A DNA stretch of 12,194 nt from Treponema sp. UBA3662 (GTDB lineage Bacteria > Spirochaetota > Spirochaetia > Treponematales > Treponemataceae), in NCBI GenBank assembly GCA_002373205.1, contig DFJV01000114.1, forward strand, positions 1 through 12,194, read 5' to 3'. Made by a program: the position numbers and the translations under genes. This document shows positions 1 to 6,278 of the stretch, piece after piece; within the stretch, counting starts at the first letter, position 1; each line of letters starts with the position of its first letter. The notes below the pieces were generated by a model, which was given only the letters and a program-made list of their open reading frames with translations, was not told where the DNA came from and made no database searches.

Positions 1-17
1 ACCGCTAACAAGCATCC

Positions 18-46
18 GTCACCCTGAACTTGATTCAGGGTCTGTA
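18..46 (+). repeat. Short palindromic dispersed repeat, copy 1
   Basis: Perfect 8-bp inverted repeat ACCCTGAA (21-28) and TTCAGGGT (34-41) around the loop CTTGA, bordered by GTC on the left and CTGTA on the right. A second copy lies in the opposite orientation at 4551-4578, with the same borders and loop. The two copies differ only at the innermost base pair of the stem (A-T here, G-C there), a compensatory change. The GTCA-stem-TCTGTA layout also occurs at 4466-4528 with a different stem. It is a REP-like dispersed element of unknown function; it does not carry a T-run and so is not an ordinary terminator. Confidence 0.75.
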
Positions 47-109
47 CCTATACGGCACGCTGCTTCCCTCGTTTGTTCCGCAATGTTGCCTTTATGCAAG
101 GAGAAATTT

Positions 110-280
110 ATGGGTTTAATTTCAGATCTATTCTTTGACAAAAGTCCAAGCCGTAAGCCCGGAAAGTCCAAGCCCTCTTGGCGTGACCAAAAAGACGATG
201 AAGACGAAAAGTACGGTGAAGACGAAGATGCCGACGACAAATTTGACTATGACGGCTTTGACGAAGACGAGGACTTTTAG
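110..280 (+). CDS. Small highly acidic protein of unknown function (56 aa)
   Basis: The start at 110 is chosen because AAGGAG (98-103) lies 6 bases upstream of the ATG; an in-frame ATG at 83 has no such site. The N-terminal 10 residues (MGLISDLFFD) could form a short hydrophobic helix. Residues 11-27 are basic and rich in Ser, Pro and Lys (SPSRKPGKSKPSWR). From residue 28 to the end the chain is nearly all Asp and Glu with scattered Lys, Gly, Tyr and Phe, ending DEDEDF. I recognise no family. The bipolar charge (basic middle, acidic tail) suggests a disordered, charge-based binding protein, perhaps metal-, nucleic-acid-protein- or ribosome-associated, but that is inference. It is followed by a hairpin chain and a terminator-like structure at 384-422, so it is probably expressed as its own unit. 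Low-complexity sequence makes the coding call less certain than the Shine-Dalgarno site suggests. Confidence 0.6.
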   Translation: MGLISDLFFDKSPSRKPGKSKPSWRDQKDDEDEKYGEDEDADDKFDYDGFDEDEDF

Positions 281-332
281 ATTTTGCCACTAGCCCTGTA
301 ACCAATTTGCAGCACTGTGGTTTAACAGTTGA

Positions 333-358
333 TTGCAATAGCAACAAACCTTGTTTGT
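333..358 (+). other. Two adjacent small hairpins in the 3' region of the small acidic gene
   Basis: TTGC-aata-GCAA (333-344) is immediately followed by ACAAAC-ctt-GTTTGT (344-358), both perfect. Together with the structures at 384-422 and 445-481 they make a chain of four hairpins in the 238-base gap 281-518. No gene is supported in this gap. Confidence 0.45.
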
Positions 359-383
359 CAATACAATCCATGTCGCAGTTTTT

Positions 384-422
384 CCGGCATTCACCAGCGC
401 ACACATGGTACTGCCGGTTTTT
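384..422 (+). terminator. Probable intrinsic terminator of the small acidic gene
   Basis: CCGGCA (384-389) pairs with TGCCGG (412-417), and inside it ACCA (393-396) with TGGT (406-409); the 3' arm runs straight into TTTTT (418-422). It lies about 100 bases after the stop codon at 280. Confidence 0.6.
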
Positions 423-444
423 ACTGCATCCTCCTCTCCTTTTG

Positions 445-481
445 CCCTTCTTCTGTACCATGTATGGAAGAAGGGTTTTTT
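445..481 (+). terminator. Strong intrinsic terminator just upstream of the M16-like gene
   Basis: CCCTTCTTC (445-453) pairs with GAAGAAGGG (467-475), and the inner part can extend by about five pairs, including wobbles, to a CAT loop. It is followed by T6 (476-481). It would insulate the M16-like gene from transcription coming from the left; the promoter of that gene begins two bases later. Confidence 0.8.
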
Positions 482-482
482 G

Positions 483-511
483 TTGAACAAAGGCCCGTAA
501 ACGTGTAGAAT
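483..511 (+). promoter_or_regulatory. Sigma-70-type promoter of the M16-like gene; predicts a leaderless mRNA
   Basis: -35 TTGAAC (483-488), 17-base spacer, -10 TAGAAT (506-511). Only 7 bases separate the -10 box from the ATG at 519, so the expected transcription start falls at or next to the A of the start codon. No Shine-Dalgarno sequence precedes the ATG. Confidence 0.7.
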
Positions 512-518
512 ATTCATT

Positions 519-3503
519 ATGAAAAAGATTTTTGCACTACGGCTCGTAGTTTTTTTTATTTCAGCTTTTGCATCTTTACAAAAGTCACAGGGGCAGGCAG
601 TAAGCATGACGCCTCCTCCCTACAAGGCAGTTTCCGTTCCCTTGGAAAACAACATGGGAACCCTCCACATAATGTCTCTTACTAACGGCCTTACCATTTT
701 CGTAAAGGAAGACACAAACTCCGCTGTAATACGTACAGAATTTGTCTGCAAGGCTGGCATGTCTTCGCAAAGTGCAAGCAACGCAGGTTTTTTTAAGCTA
801 TACGCAAACCTCTTTCCGCAAACTTCCATTGCACTTGGAACAAACGTGTTCAAGAGCGTAAAGGTAACCCCCTCATGCAACGCAGACAGTGCAACATACA
901 CGGCGGACTGCACCCCGGGCGACCTTGAGGACGTAATAAAGGCTTTTTCCCAGTGCGCCATGCAGCCCCTCTTTTCCGACGAAGAAATTCAGTATGAATA
1001 CGACAAGCTAAAAAAAGAAGTTGACGACTACGCAACAAGCACTACCGGTTTTATTAACTCCGCAATAGACGGCAGGGTCTTTTCCCAAGAACCGTGGAAG
1101 CAGGACTCTGGAATTTATCCCGCCCTATTTTCCAAGTATTCACCCCAGGAAGTGCGCACAGTTCTTATGGATATTGCAAAACGCTACTACACTCCGGACA
1201 ATTCAGCAATATTCATTACAGGAAACATTTCCGCACAGTCTGTCTACAACCTTGCGCTAAAGTATTTCTCACTCTGGTCATCATATTACGAAGGAGACAG
1301 AAAGCGTTCCCCGGCATCACAGGGGCTTTCCCCTTCAAGCGGAAAAGATGCAAAGAAAAAATTTGTCCTTACAGACCCGTCTTTTTCCAAGGACCTTACC
1401 CAGATTGTAATCCAGTACACAAGCCTGCCCATGACCCATGCAGACATTGCGGCGGCGGCATTCAATTCAGCTGGCTCTGCATTCAAAAAAGGTGAGCTTG
1501 CATCCCCTGTAGTTTCAATACGCTCAAAGGACTATCTTAATGCGGCCAGTGCCCAGAGAAGCTCAAGCTCAAGGCTAATCCTACAGGCACTTTTGGAAAA
1601 GCCCTATCTCTTTGCATCAGCGGCGGACAAAAAGGCAAACAAGGAAGTTCCTTCTCCAGCAGACCAGTGCGAACTTTTTGCGGCCATTGCAAAAAATTCA
1701 GCAAGCTTTTCCGAAGAGGAATTCATCACTGCACAAAATTCCATTTTGGCAAAATACCTAAAGCTTACGGGAGATTCAGTTGAATGCATGAAGCTCCTTG
1801 CAGACTGGTGGGCACTTGACTCCAGCATGGGAAGCGAAGGTTTCTACGAACGATTCTTGAACCTTATGCGCGACATAAAATTTGCAGAAAGGCAGCAGAT
1901 TGCAGACGAAATAAAAAAAGAAGAGCCATACACATTTGTACTTTTGAACAGCGAAGTCTACCAAAGGTCAAAGGCGGCTTTTGACCAGAAGGGCTACACC
2001 CACATAACAACGCAAAACGCATCCTGGTATTCAGACGAACTTGAAATCCAAAAGGCTTTGCAGATGGAACAGAAGCAGCTTAGAAAAGCAGAGCGGCAGA
2101 TGAGCGCAGGAATTGAAGTTTCCCCACTCAACACGGCTGAATATTTTTTCTACAAGAATGCACCTCTAATCCAGACCACAATGCTTTCAAACGGAATTCC
2201 CCTTACCGTAAAAACTACGGCGGACTCCCGCACGGCACTTCTTTCCATAGCGATTAGCGGAGGTGAATGTGCCTCTCCGGAAAAGGAACGCCTCTTGCGC
2301 ACCGTAATGGTCAACTCATTTGCCCGCAACATACAGACCCTTCTTTCCAAGCAAAAGCAACAGAACACTTTTGTTGGCATACCGGAAATTCTTGCATGGA
2401 CCCAGCAGCGTGTTTCCTACATTACGATTGAATGTCTTAGCTGCGACCTGTCGGCTGTATTCAAGGCCGCAAGCGACGCCGTAATTTTTGGCGAAATGGA
2501 TGCGGTTATAGCAGACTCCCTTGTTCACGAGCAGAAGGCACAGTGGGCAAGCACCATCATAGGCCTTGGAAACCAGCTTAACTTTAATGCGCTAAAATAC
2601 CTTTACCGTGGAACCCCATACGAAAGGCTCTACGACACGGAGACGGAAGTCCTAAAAGAGACAAGCCTTAGCTCCATTACAAACGCCTACACTCATCTTT
2701 TGAACGCAACGCTTTATTCCCTGGTTGTTGTTGGAGACGTTAAATTCAACGAGATAGAAAAATATGCAGAGTCAAGCTTTGGAATCCTAAAGTCAATTGG
2801 TTCAAGGGCAAAAGCGGAATTTCCAAAGGCTGAATTCAAAAACAAGACAAGACGGGTTCAGCTTAGGCATTTGTATGCAACGGACAAGACACCGGAGATG
2901 GCACCCAACGGAGTTCCAATCCTTGTTCCAACAAAAGACTTCTTTGACCCAGTGCTCTACTACTTCCAATGCCCGGAAGAAAAAAAGCAGAGGGTTCTTT
3001 TTAATGCCCTATTGATTGAACTTAGCGCAAGAACCCAGGAATTCCTAAAGGCACAGAAGGACGACATAAAGTGCAGCTACACACTTGCAACTCCTTCTGT
3101 TCAGGTGGGAATGCTAAAGGCGGATGCTGTCCTTCACACAAACAATTTTTACAGCGCTTACAAAAAGGCATTCAATTCGCTAAAGAGCGACCTTACGGTT
3201 TTTACACCTTCTGAAGCAGATGGTGATGCAAAAAAGAAGAAAGTGCGCACCCAGCAGGATGTGGAAAAGAGCGTAAAGGCAATAAAGACAAAGTGGATTT
3301 CTGGCGAGCTTAGCAAGACGCAGACAAACTCTGGAACCGCAGAGCTTATTCAGCAGGGGCTTTTGGAGGGGAATGCAACCGAATACCTTTCCAATTATGT
3401 GGAGCTAGAAAAGGCTACGGACAAAATGTTCCTTGAAATACTGGAAAGATATCTTCCCGAAGATCCAATCTTTAAGGTCTTTTCTGTTGACTCAAAGAAA
3501 TAG
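519..3503 (+). CDS. Exported M16 (insulinase/pitrilysin-like) family protein lacking the zinc motif; probable pseudoprotease
   Basis: The 994-residue product opens with a signal peptide (KK, then a hydrophobic run at about 5-19, and a possible cleavage near GQA at 25-27; no lipobox Cys), so it should act in the periplasm or outside the cell. Length and two-fold layout fit full-size M16 metallopeptidases: an N-terminal M16 domain from about 38, an M16_C-type stretch at 208-255 (YYTPDN, then IFITGNIS), a charged linker at about 505-533, and a second lobe with LSNG at 556-559 and an M16_C-like stretch at 716-757 (LVVVGDV). The inverted zinc motif HxxEH, expected at about 91-96, reads FFKLYA. The second lobe also lacks it, and no HxxEH occurs anywhere, so proteolysis by the family mechanism is unlikely. 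M16 relatives without the motif are known as partner or scaffold subunits. It is monocistronic, with its own promoter, and ends 12 bases from the convergent folate gene. Family call firm, loss of activity likely, role unknown. Confidence 0.85.
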   Translation: MKKIFALRLVVFFISAFASLQKSQGQAVSMTPPPYKAVSVPLENNMGTLHIMSLTNGLTIFVKEDTNSAVIRTEFVCKAGMSSQSASNAGFFKLYANLFPQTSIALGTNVFKSVKVTPSCNADSATYTADCTPGDLEDVIKAFSQCAMQPLFSDEEIQYEYDKLKKEVDDYATSTTGFINSAIDGRVFSQEPWKQDSGIYPALFSKYSPQEVRTVLMDIAKRYYTPDNSAIFITGNISAQSVYNLALKYFSLWSSYYEGDRKRSPASQGLSPSSGKDAKKKFVLTDPSFSKDLTQIVIQYTSLPMTHADIAAAAFNSAGSAFKKGELASPVVSIRSKDYLNAASAQRSSSSRLILQALLEKPYLFASAADKKANKEVPSPADQCELFAAIAKNSASFSEEEFITAQNSILAKYLKLTGDSVECMKLLADWWALDSSMGSEGFYERFLNLMRDIKFAERQQIADEIKKEEPYTFVLLNSEVYQRSKAAFDQKGYTHITTQNASWYSDELEIQKALQMEQKQLRKAERQMSAGIEVSPLNTAEYFFYKNAPLIQTTMLSNGIPLTVKTTADSRTALLSIAISGGECASPEKERLLRTVMVNSFARNIQTLLSKQKQQNTFVGIPEILAWTQQRVSYITIECLSCDLSAVFKAASDAVIFGEMDAVIADSLVHEQKAQWASTIIGLGNQLNFNALKYLYRGTPYERLYDTETEVLKETSLSSITNAYTHLLNATLYSLVVVGDVKFNEIEKYAESSFGILKSIGSRAKAEFPKAEFKNKTRRVQLRHLYATDKTPEMAPNGVPILVPTKDFFDPVLYYFQCPEEKKQRVLFNALLIELSARTQEFLKAQKDDIKCSYTLATPSVQVGMLKADAVLHTNNFYSAYKKAFNSLKSDLTVFTPSEADGDAKKKKVRTQQDVEKSVKAIKTKWISGELSKTQTNSGTAELIQQGLLEGNATEYLSNYVELEKATDKMFLEILERYLPEDPIFKVFSVDSKK

Positions 3504-3515
3504 AATTTTTCGGCA

Positions 3516-4115
3516 TCAGGAAGGAGAAAGAATAAGATTCATCTTGATGTCGTGTGACTCGCAGGGGAGTTCCGGCAGCAGCTGAAAGTCAAAGCAAAGA
3601 CCTGCGAGGGTTACGGAAGATTCCGTTTCGCGGCATTTTTCCAAGAGGCGCTTTATGTAGATGTCGTAAAAGCCCTTTCCGTGGCCAAGGCGCAGGCCTT
3701 CTTTTGTAAAGGCCACCCCTGGAACAATCACCGTTATTCTTTTGAACTTTTCAATAAAGGGAAAGAAGTTTTCGCAGCAGGCAGAAGGTTCGTCAATGTT
3801 CCAAGAGCCTTTGGTAAGCTGGCTTTGCAAAGGAAGGTCTTTTTTTATAAGGTAAAAGTCCATGATGTTTGTATTGGGAACAGTGCGCGGCAGGGCAAGA
3901 GCCTTTCCGTCTTTTAGCGCGGCTTCTGTTATGCAAAGGGGCGACGCTTCCTTTGGCATGGGCATGTAGCTTAGAATTGCATCGCTTTCTTTATAGAGCC
4001 TTGTCTGCAAAAAGGCAGAGCAGATTTTATTTGATTGGCTTGCAAGATCCTGTGCGCATTTGGAAGCAAGAAGTTCCCTTATTTCTTTTCGCACCTGGGG
4101 CTTTGTCTTTGGCAT
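3516..4115 (-). CDS. 5-formyltetrahydrofolate cyclo-ligase (5,10-methenyltetrahydrofolate synthetase)
   Basis: The enzyme uses ATP to convert 5-formyltetrahydrofolate to 5,10-methenyltetrahydrofolate in the cytoplasm, returning a storage or inhibitory folate to the one-carbon pool. The 199-residue length is normal for the family. The family signature is clear at 131-151: VPGVAFTKEG followed by RLGHGKGFYD, matching the usual PG-(L/V)-AFD..G.RLG.G.G.YD pattern. The basic N-terminus (K4, R9, K10) and the C-terminal HD (188-189) ahead of MNLIL also fit. The start is the ATG at 4115; no Shine-Dalgarno site precedes it, and a promoter with a consensus -10 box sits 6 bases upstream. The gene converges on the M16-like gene with 12 bases between stops and no clear terminator, so the two transcripts may overlap. 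It is often labelled ygfA or fau in other bacteria. Confidence 0.93.
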   Translation of the reverse strand: MPKTKPQVRKEIRELLASKCAQDLASQSNKICSAFLQTRLYKESDAILSYMPMPKEASPLCITEAALKDGKALALPRTVPNTNIMDFYLIKKDLPLQSQLTKGSWNIDEPSACCENFFPFIEKFKRITVIVPGVAFTKEGLRLGHGKGFYDIYIKRLLEKCRETESSVTLAGLCFDFQLLPELPCESHDIKMNLILSPS

Positions 4116-4121
4116 GAAAAA

Positions 4122-4149
4122 ATTATAGCAGAAAAATTGTTTTTGTAAA
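4122..4149 (-). promoter_or_regulatory. Promoter of the formyl-THF cyclo-ligase gene; predicts a leaderless mRNA
   Basis: Read on the minus strand: -35 TTTACA (4149-4144), 16-base spacer, consensus -10 TATAAT (4127-4122). Six bases separate the -10 box from the ATG at 4115, placing +1 on the start codon. No Shine-Dalgarno sequence is present. The -35 box lies at the edge of a 17-base sequence repeated at 4631-4647. Confidence 0.78.
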
Positions 4150-4161
4150 AGTTGCAGGACT
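4145..4161 (+). repeat. 17-base direct repeat, copy 1
   Basis: GTAAAAGTTGCAGGACT; matches 4631-4647 at 16 of 17 positions (G/C difference at the seventh base). Both copies are in the same orientation and are followed by similar GC-rich purine-containing sequence. The copy overlaps the -35 box of the divergent folate gene. Confidence 0.6.
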
Positions 4162-4222
4162 TCAGCTGCAGAAAAGGCAAGTACAAATCTTAATGTAAGA
4201 TAGTAAATGTAAATATTAACAC

Positions 4223-4393
4223 GAAAGCACTTCCATTCCCGGCAGAAAACGTGTCAAAAAAGCAAGGGTTGTTTACAACCCCATGCGCTGATACAAGGTA
4301 TCTGACTCGCTGCGCGGCTTGAAGCTACGCTGCCGGGTTCGCTCCGCGCAAATGCTTTTTTGCCGCGTTTCCCGCCTCCATTCCAGTGCTTTC
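4223..4393. other. Candidate structured element C: nested helices closing a multi-branch junction
   Basis: In the 757-base gene-free gap, a set of nested complementary segments is visible: GAAAGCAC (4223-4230) with GTGCTTTC (4386-4393); GAAAACG (4245-4251, one bulged A) with CGTTTC (4366-4371); CAAAAAAGCA (4255-4264) with TGCTTTTTTG (4353-4362). Inside the last helix are three separate hairpins: GGGTTGT/ACAACCC (4266-4281), GATAC/GTATC (4290-4302) and TGCGCGG/CCGCGCA (4311-4350). The outer internal loop carries TCCATTCC on both sides (4232-4239 and 4377-4384), which on the minus strand is a GGAATGGA motif like those in elements A and B. The orientation of any transcript is not determined. It could be an RNA, a DNA cruciform-type repeat or a decayed miniature mobile element. 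Confidence 0.5.
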
Positions 4394-4465
4394 TTAACAT
4401 TTTTTGCATTACAATTATTGGAAATCTACATTGCCTTCTACACTTATTGAGGAAACAGAAGTCTG

Positions 4466-4579
4466 TCATCCCGAACTGCTACGCCACATTCGCATGCACT
4501 TGCTACGAATGTGGTTTCGGGATCTGTAGAAGAAGAAATCCAAAACTTATACAGACCCTGAGTCAAGCTCAGGGTGACA
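4466..4579. repeat. Composite palindromic repeat: two REP-like units tail to tail
   Basis: The left unit (4466-4528) has the layout TCA-stem-TCTGTA: ATCCCGAA (4468-4475) pairs with TTCGGGAT (4516-4523), with an inner perfect 9-bp stem CCACATTCG (4484-4492) / CGAATGTGG (4506-4514). The right unit (4551-4579) is the inverted copy of the repeat at 18-46, stem ACCCTGAG (4555-4562) / CTCAGGGT (4568-4575). The pair is thus bounded by CTGTCA on the left and TGACAG on the right, giving the composite inverted ends. A third partial end, TCAGGGTGACGG, lies at 4588-4599; its complement matches CCGTCACCCTGA of the first copy (16-27). Confidence 0.72.
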
Positions 4580-4630
4580 GCACTTCGTCAGGGTGACGGT
4601 TCTTCGCCATGATAACAGCTGTTCGTCTGT

Positions 4631-4647
4631 GTAAAACTTGCAGGACT
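4631..4647 (+). repeat. 17-base direct repeat, copy 2
   Basis: GTAAAACTTGCAGGACT, 16 of 17 identical to 4145-4161. The part AAAACTTGCAG (4633-4643) also occurs on the minus strand in element B (10471-10453 region), so it may be a component of the structured-element family rather than an independent repeat. Confidence 0.6.
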
Positions 4648-4657
4648 ATGGCAGATG

Positions 4658-4747
4658 AAGCCTAGCCGGGATTGGAGGGGCCCGCCGCAGGCGGGTTGCG
4701 GAACGAAGTGGAGCAATGGAGCGGGTAGGGGCCCCGCGGAACCCCGG
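4658..4747 (+). other. Candidate structured element A, GC-rich with GGA internal loops
   Basis: CCGGG (4666-4670) can pair with CCCGG (4743-4747), and GGGGCCC (4677-4683) with GGGCCCC (4729-4735). Between the two helices is an internal loop ATTGGA / GCGGAAC. Inside lie hairpin CCCGCC-gca-GGCGGG (4681-4695, which competes for CCC with the long helix) and TTGC/GCAA (4696-4699/4713-4716) whose loop is GGA-AC-GAA-GT-GGA. The first 26 bases (4658-4683, starting AAGCCTAGCC and ending GGGCCC) match 23 of 26 bases of element B on the minus strand at 10539-10514. The arms carry the related motifs GGGATTGGAG and GCAATGGAG. It is unlike the flanking sequence in base composition. No coding frame is convincing here. 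Confidence 0.55.
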
Positions 4748-4837
4748 AAAGCCCGTACAAAATGGCAAGGTGTTCTTTTTAAAGAAACGTTTGTCCACCA
4801 AGACGGCTGCTCCAAAAAAAGAAGAAAGAAAAAATCA

Positions 4838-4866
4838 TTGAGAATTCAAGGCCAATCTGCTATTAT
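4838..4866 (+). promoter_or_regulatory. Promoter of dgt; predicts a leaderless mRNA
   Basis: -35 TTGAGA (4838-4843), 17-base spacer, -10 TATTAT (4861-4866). Six bases separate it from the ATG at 4873, so +1 should be the A of the start codon. There is no Shine-Dalgarno sequence between the -10 box and the ATG. Confidence 0.75.
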
Positions 4867-4872
4867 TTAAAT

Positions 4873-6159
4873 ATGAAAGATTCATTTGCAAAGGTTCGCA
4901 CTTGCCCCGAAAACCCCATTTGGGAACAGTGCATCAAAAGGGAAAACTCGCTTTACAACCGGGGTAACGACATCCGCTCAGAATTTGAAAGGGACTACAC
5001 GAGGCTTTTGCACTGCGAGTCATACCGCAGGCTTAAGCATAAGACCCAGGTTTTTTATGCCCCCCACAACGACCACATCTGCACCCGAATGGAACACGTT
5101 AACCACGTGGAAAGCGTTGCCACCACAACCGCAAAATACCTTGGCCTTAACACGGAACTTGCAAGCGCAATTGCCCTTGGTCACGACATTGGCCACGCAC
5201 CTTTTGGGCATACGGGAGAATCGATTCTGAATTCGCTCATGGTTCAGAAGGAGGGGAAGAATGCGCCAAAGAAATTCTGGCACGAGCGCAATTCGCTTTT
5301 TTTTGCAGACTACATAGACACACTTAGCGACCCAAACGGATTTGAGCGCAACCTTAACCTTACCTATGCGGTAAGAGACGGACTCATCTGCCACTGCGGG
5401 GAAATTGACCAGCATTCGCTAAAGCCGCGGGAAGAGGCCATGAACCTTTACGACATAAAGCGGCCAGGGCTTACCAATCCCTTTACCTGGGAAGGATGCG
5501 TTGTAAAGATAAGCGACAAGATTGCATTCCTTGGGAGGGACATAGAAGACGCTCGCACTTACCACATTCTGGACATGGGGGCTTACAGGCAGCTGCGCGA
5601 AATTGTTGCAAGCACACTGGGCTTTTACGACGGTCGCGATGCAAGCGGAAAGAAGAACAGCGAGACTGCCGCCCACCGTTCTGGAAGGGCTGTAAACACT
5701 ACGGTTTTAATAAACGACATGATTGTGGACCTTTGCGAAAACTCATCCCCGGAGAAGGGCCTTTGCTTTAGCGAGCCTTACTTTAAGTACATTACCGAGC
5801 TTAAGAGGTTTAGCTTTGCAAACATCTACAACAACTGGCGTCTTTTGGAATTCCAGAAGTATGCGGAGGTTGTCCTTGGCACTATTTACCGCACCCTGAT
5901 GAAGACACGGATTTACGCACAGAACCACCGCCTTGAGCAGACTTTGCAGTACACGCCCAAGCTTTTAAAGACTTTTGTTGACTGGGTAATCCGCTACGCA
6001 AACTACGACAGCGGACGCAAGGAAATAATGAGGTGCCAGACCCAGGAAGTGTTCAACATAAACGAAGAGGAAAGCTTTGAAAAGTGCGTGATTGAATACA
6101 TTTCCGGTATGACCGACCAGTTTGCAATCAGCGTGTTTGAGGAAATTGTTTCCTTCTGA
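4873..6159 (+). CDS. dgt: HD-domain deoxynucleoside triphosphate triphosphohydrolase (dGTPase-like)
   Basis: This family hydrolyses dNTPs, classically dGTP, to the deoxynucleoside and triphosphate in the cytoplasm, trimming nucleotide pools. The 428-residue product shows the complete HD metal site: H75 in RMEH, H104-D105 in ALGHDIGHAPFGH, and D215 in ISDKIAFLGRD; H108 and H113 are the further conserved residues of the dGTPase subgroup. The N-terminal YRRLKHKTQVF (51-61) is also a typical dGTPase signature and part of the nucleotide pocket region. The length fits the shorter dNTPase type rather than the longer enterobacterial Dgt. The start at 4873 sits directly behind its promoter with no ribosome-binding site. 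It is a single gene ending at a bidirectional terminator shared with tkt. Substrate preference cannot be read from sequence, as family members vary and some need an activating dNTP. Confidence 0.92.
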   Translation: MKDSFAKVRTCPENPIWEQCIKRENSLYNRGNDIRSEFERDYTRLLHCESYRRLKHKTQVFYAPHNDHICTRMEHVNHVESVATTTAKYLGLNTELASAIALGHDIGHAPFGHTGESILNSLMVQKEGKNAPKKFWHERNSLFFADYIDTLSDPNGFERNLNLTYAVRDGLICHCGEIDQHSLKPREEAMNLYDIKRPGLTNPFTWEGCVVKISDKIAFLGRDIEDARTYHILDMGAYRQLREIVASTLGFYDGRDASGKKNSETAAHRSGRAVNTTVLINDMIVDLCENSSPEKGLCFSEPYFKYITELKRFSFANIYNNWRLLEFQKYAEVVLGTIYRTLMKTRIYAQNHRLEQTLQYTPKLLKTFVDWVIRYANYDSGRKEIMRCQTQEVFNINEEESFEKCVIEYISGMTDQFAISVFEEIVSF

Positions 6160-6200
6160 CTCGTGCTTGGTGGGTGGACTGGCATTTTTTATAGTAAACA

Positions 6201-6250
6201 AAAAGGCCGCTTCTTTACAGGATTTCTCTGCAAAGAAGCAGCCTTTTGCT
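6201..6250. terminator. Bidirectional terminator between dgt and tkt
   Basis: AAAAGGC (6201-6207) pairs with GCCTTTT (6241-6247) and GCTTCTTT (6209-6216) with AAAGAAGC (6232-6239), with one C/A mismatch between them and a 15-base loop. The plus strand ends in GCCTTTTGCTTT and the minus strand in GGCCTTTTTGTTT, so it can stop both convergent transcripts. A second small hairpin ACCGG/CCGGT (6254-6258/6267-6271) lies between it and the tkt stop codon. Confidence 0.85.
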
Positions 6251-6278
6251 TTAACCGGCCAAATCTCCGGTCAGAAGT

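Noticed and set aside
108..461. Minus-strand frame with many cysteines opposite the small acidic gene
   Set aside because: It runs through the terminator-like hairpins and is the complement of the low-complexity acidic gene; no Shine-Dalgarno site or recognisable motif.
4254..4815. Short open frames within the fcl-dgt gap on both strands
   Set aside because: They coincide with the palindromic and structured repeats, have no ribosome-binding sites, and their residue content follows the repeat composition.
4116..4872. tRNA or known riboswitch in the long gap
   Set aside because: I looked for tRNA arms and common riboswitch cores and saw none; the helices found do not match a class I recognise.
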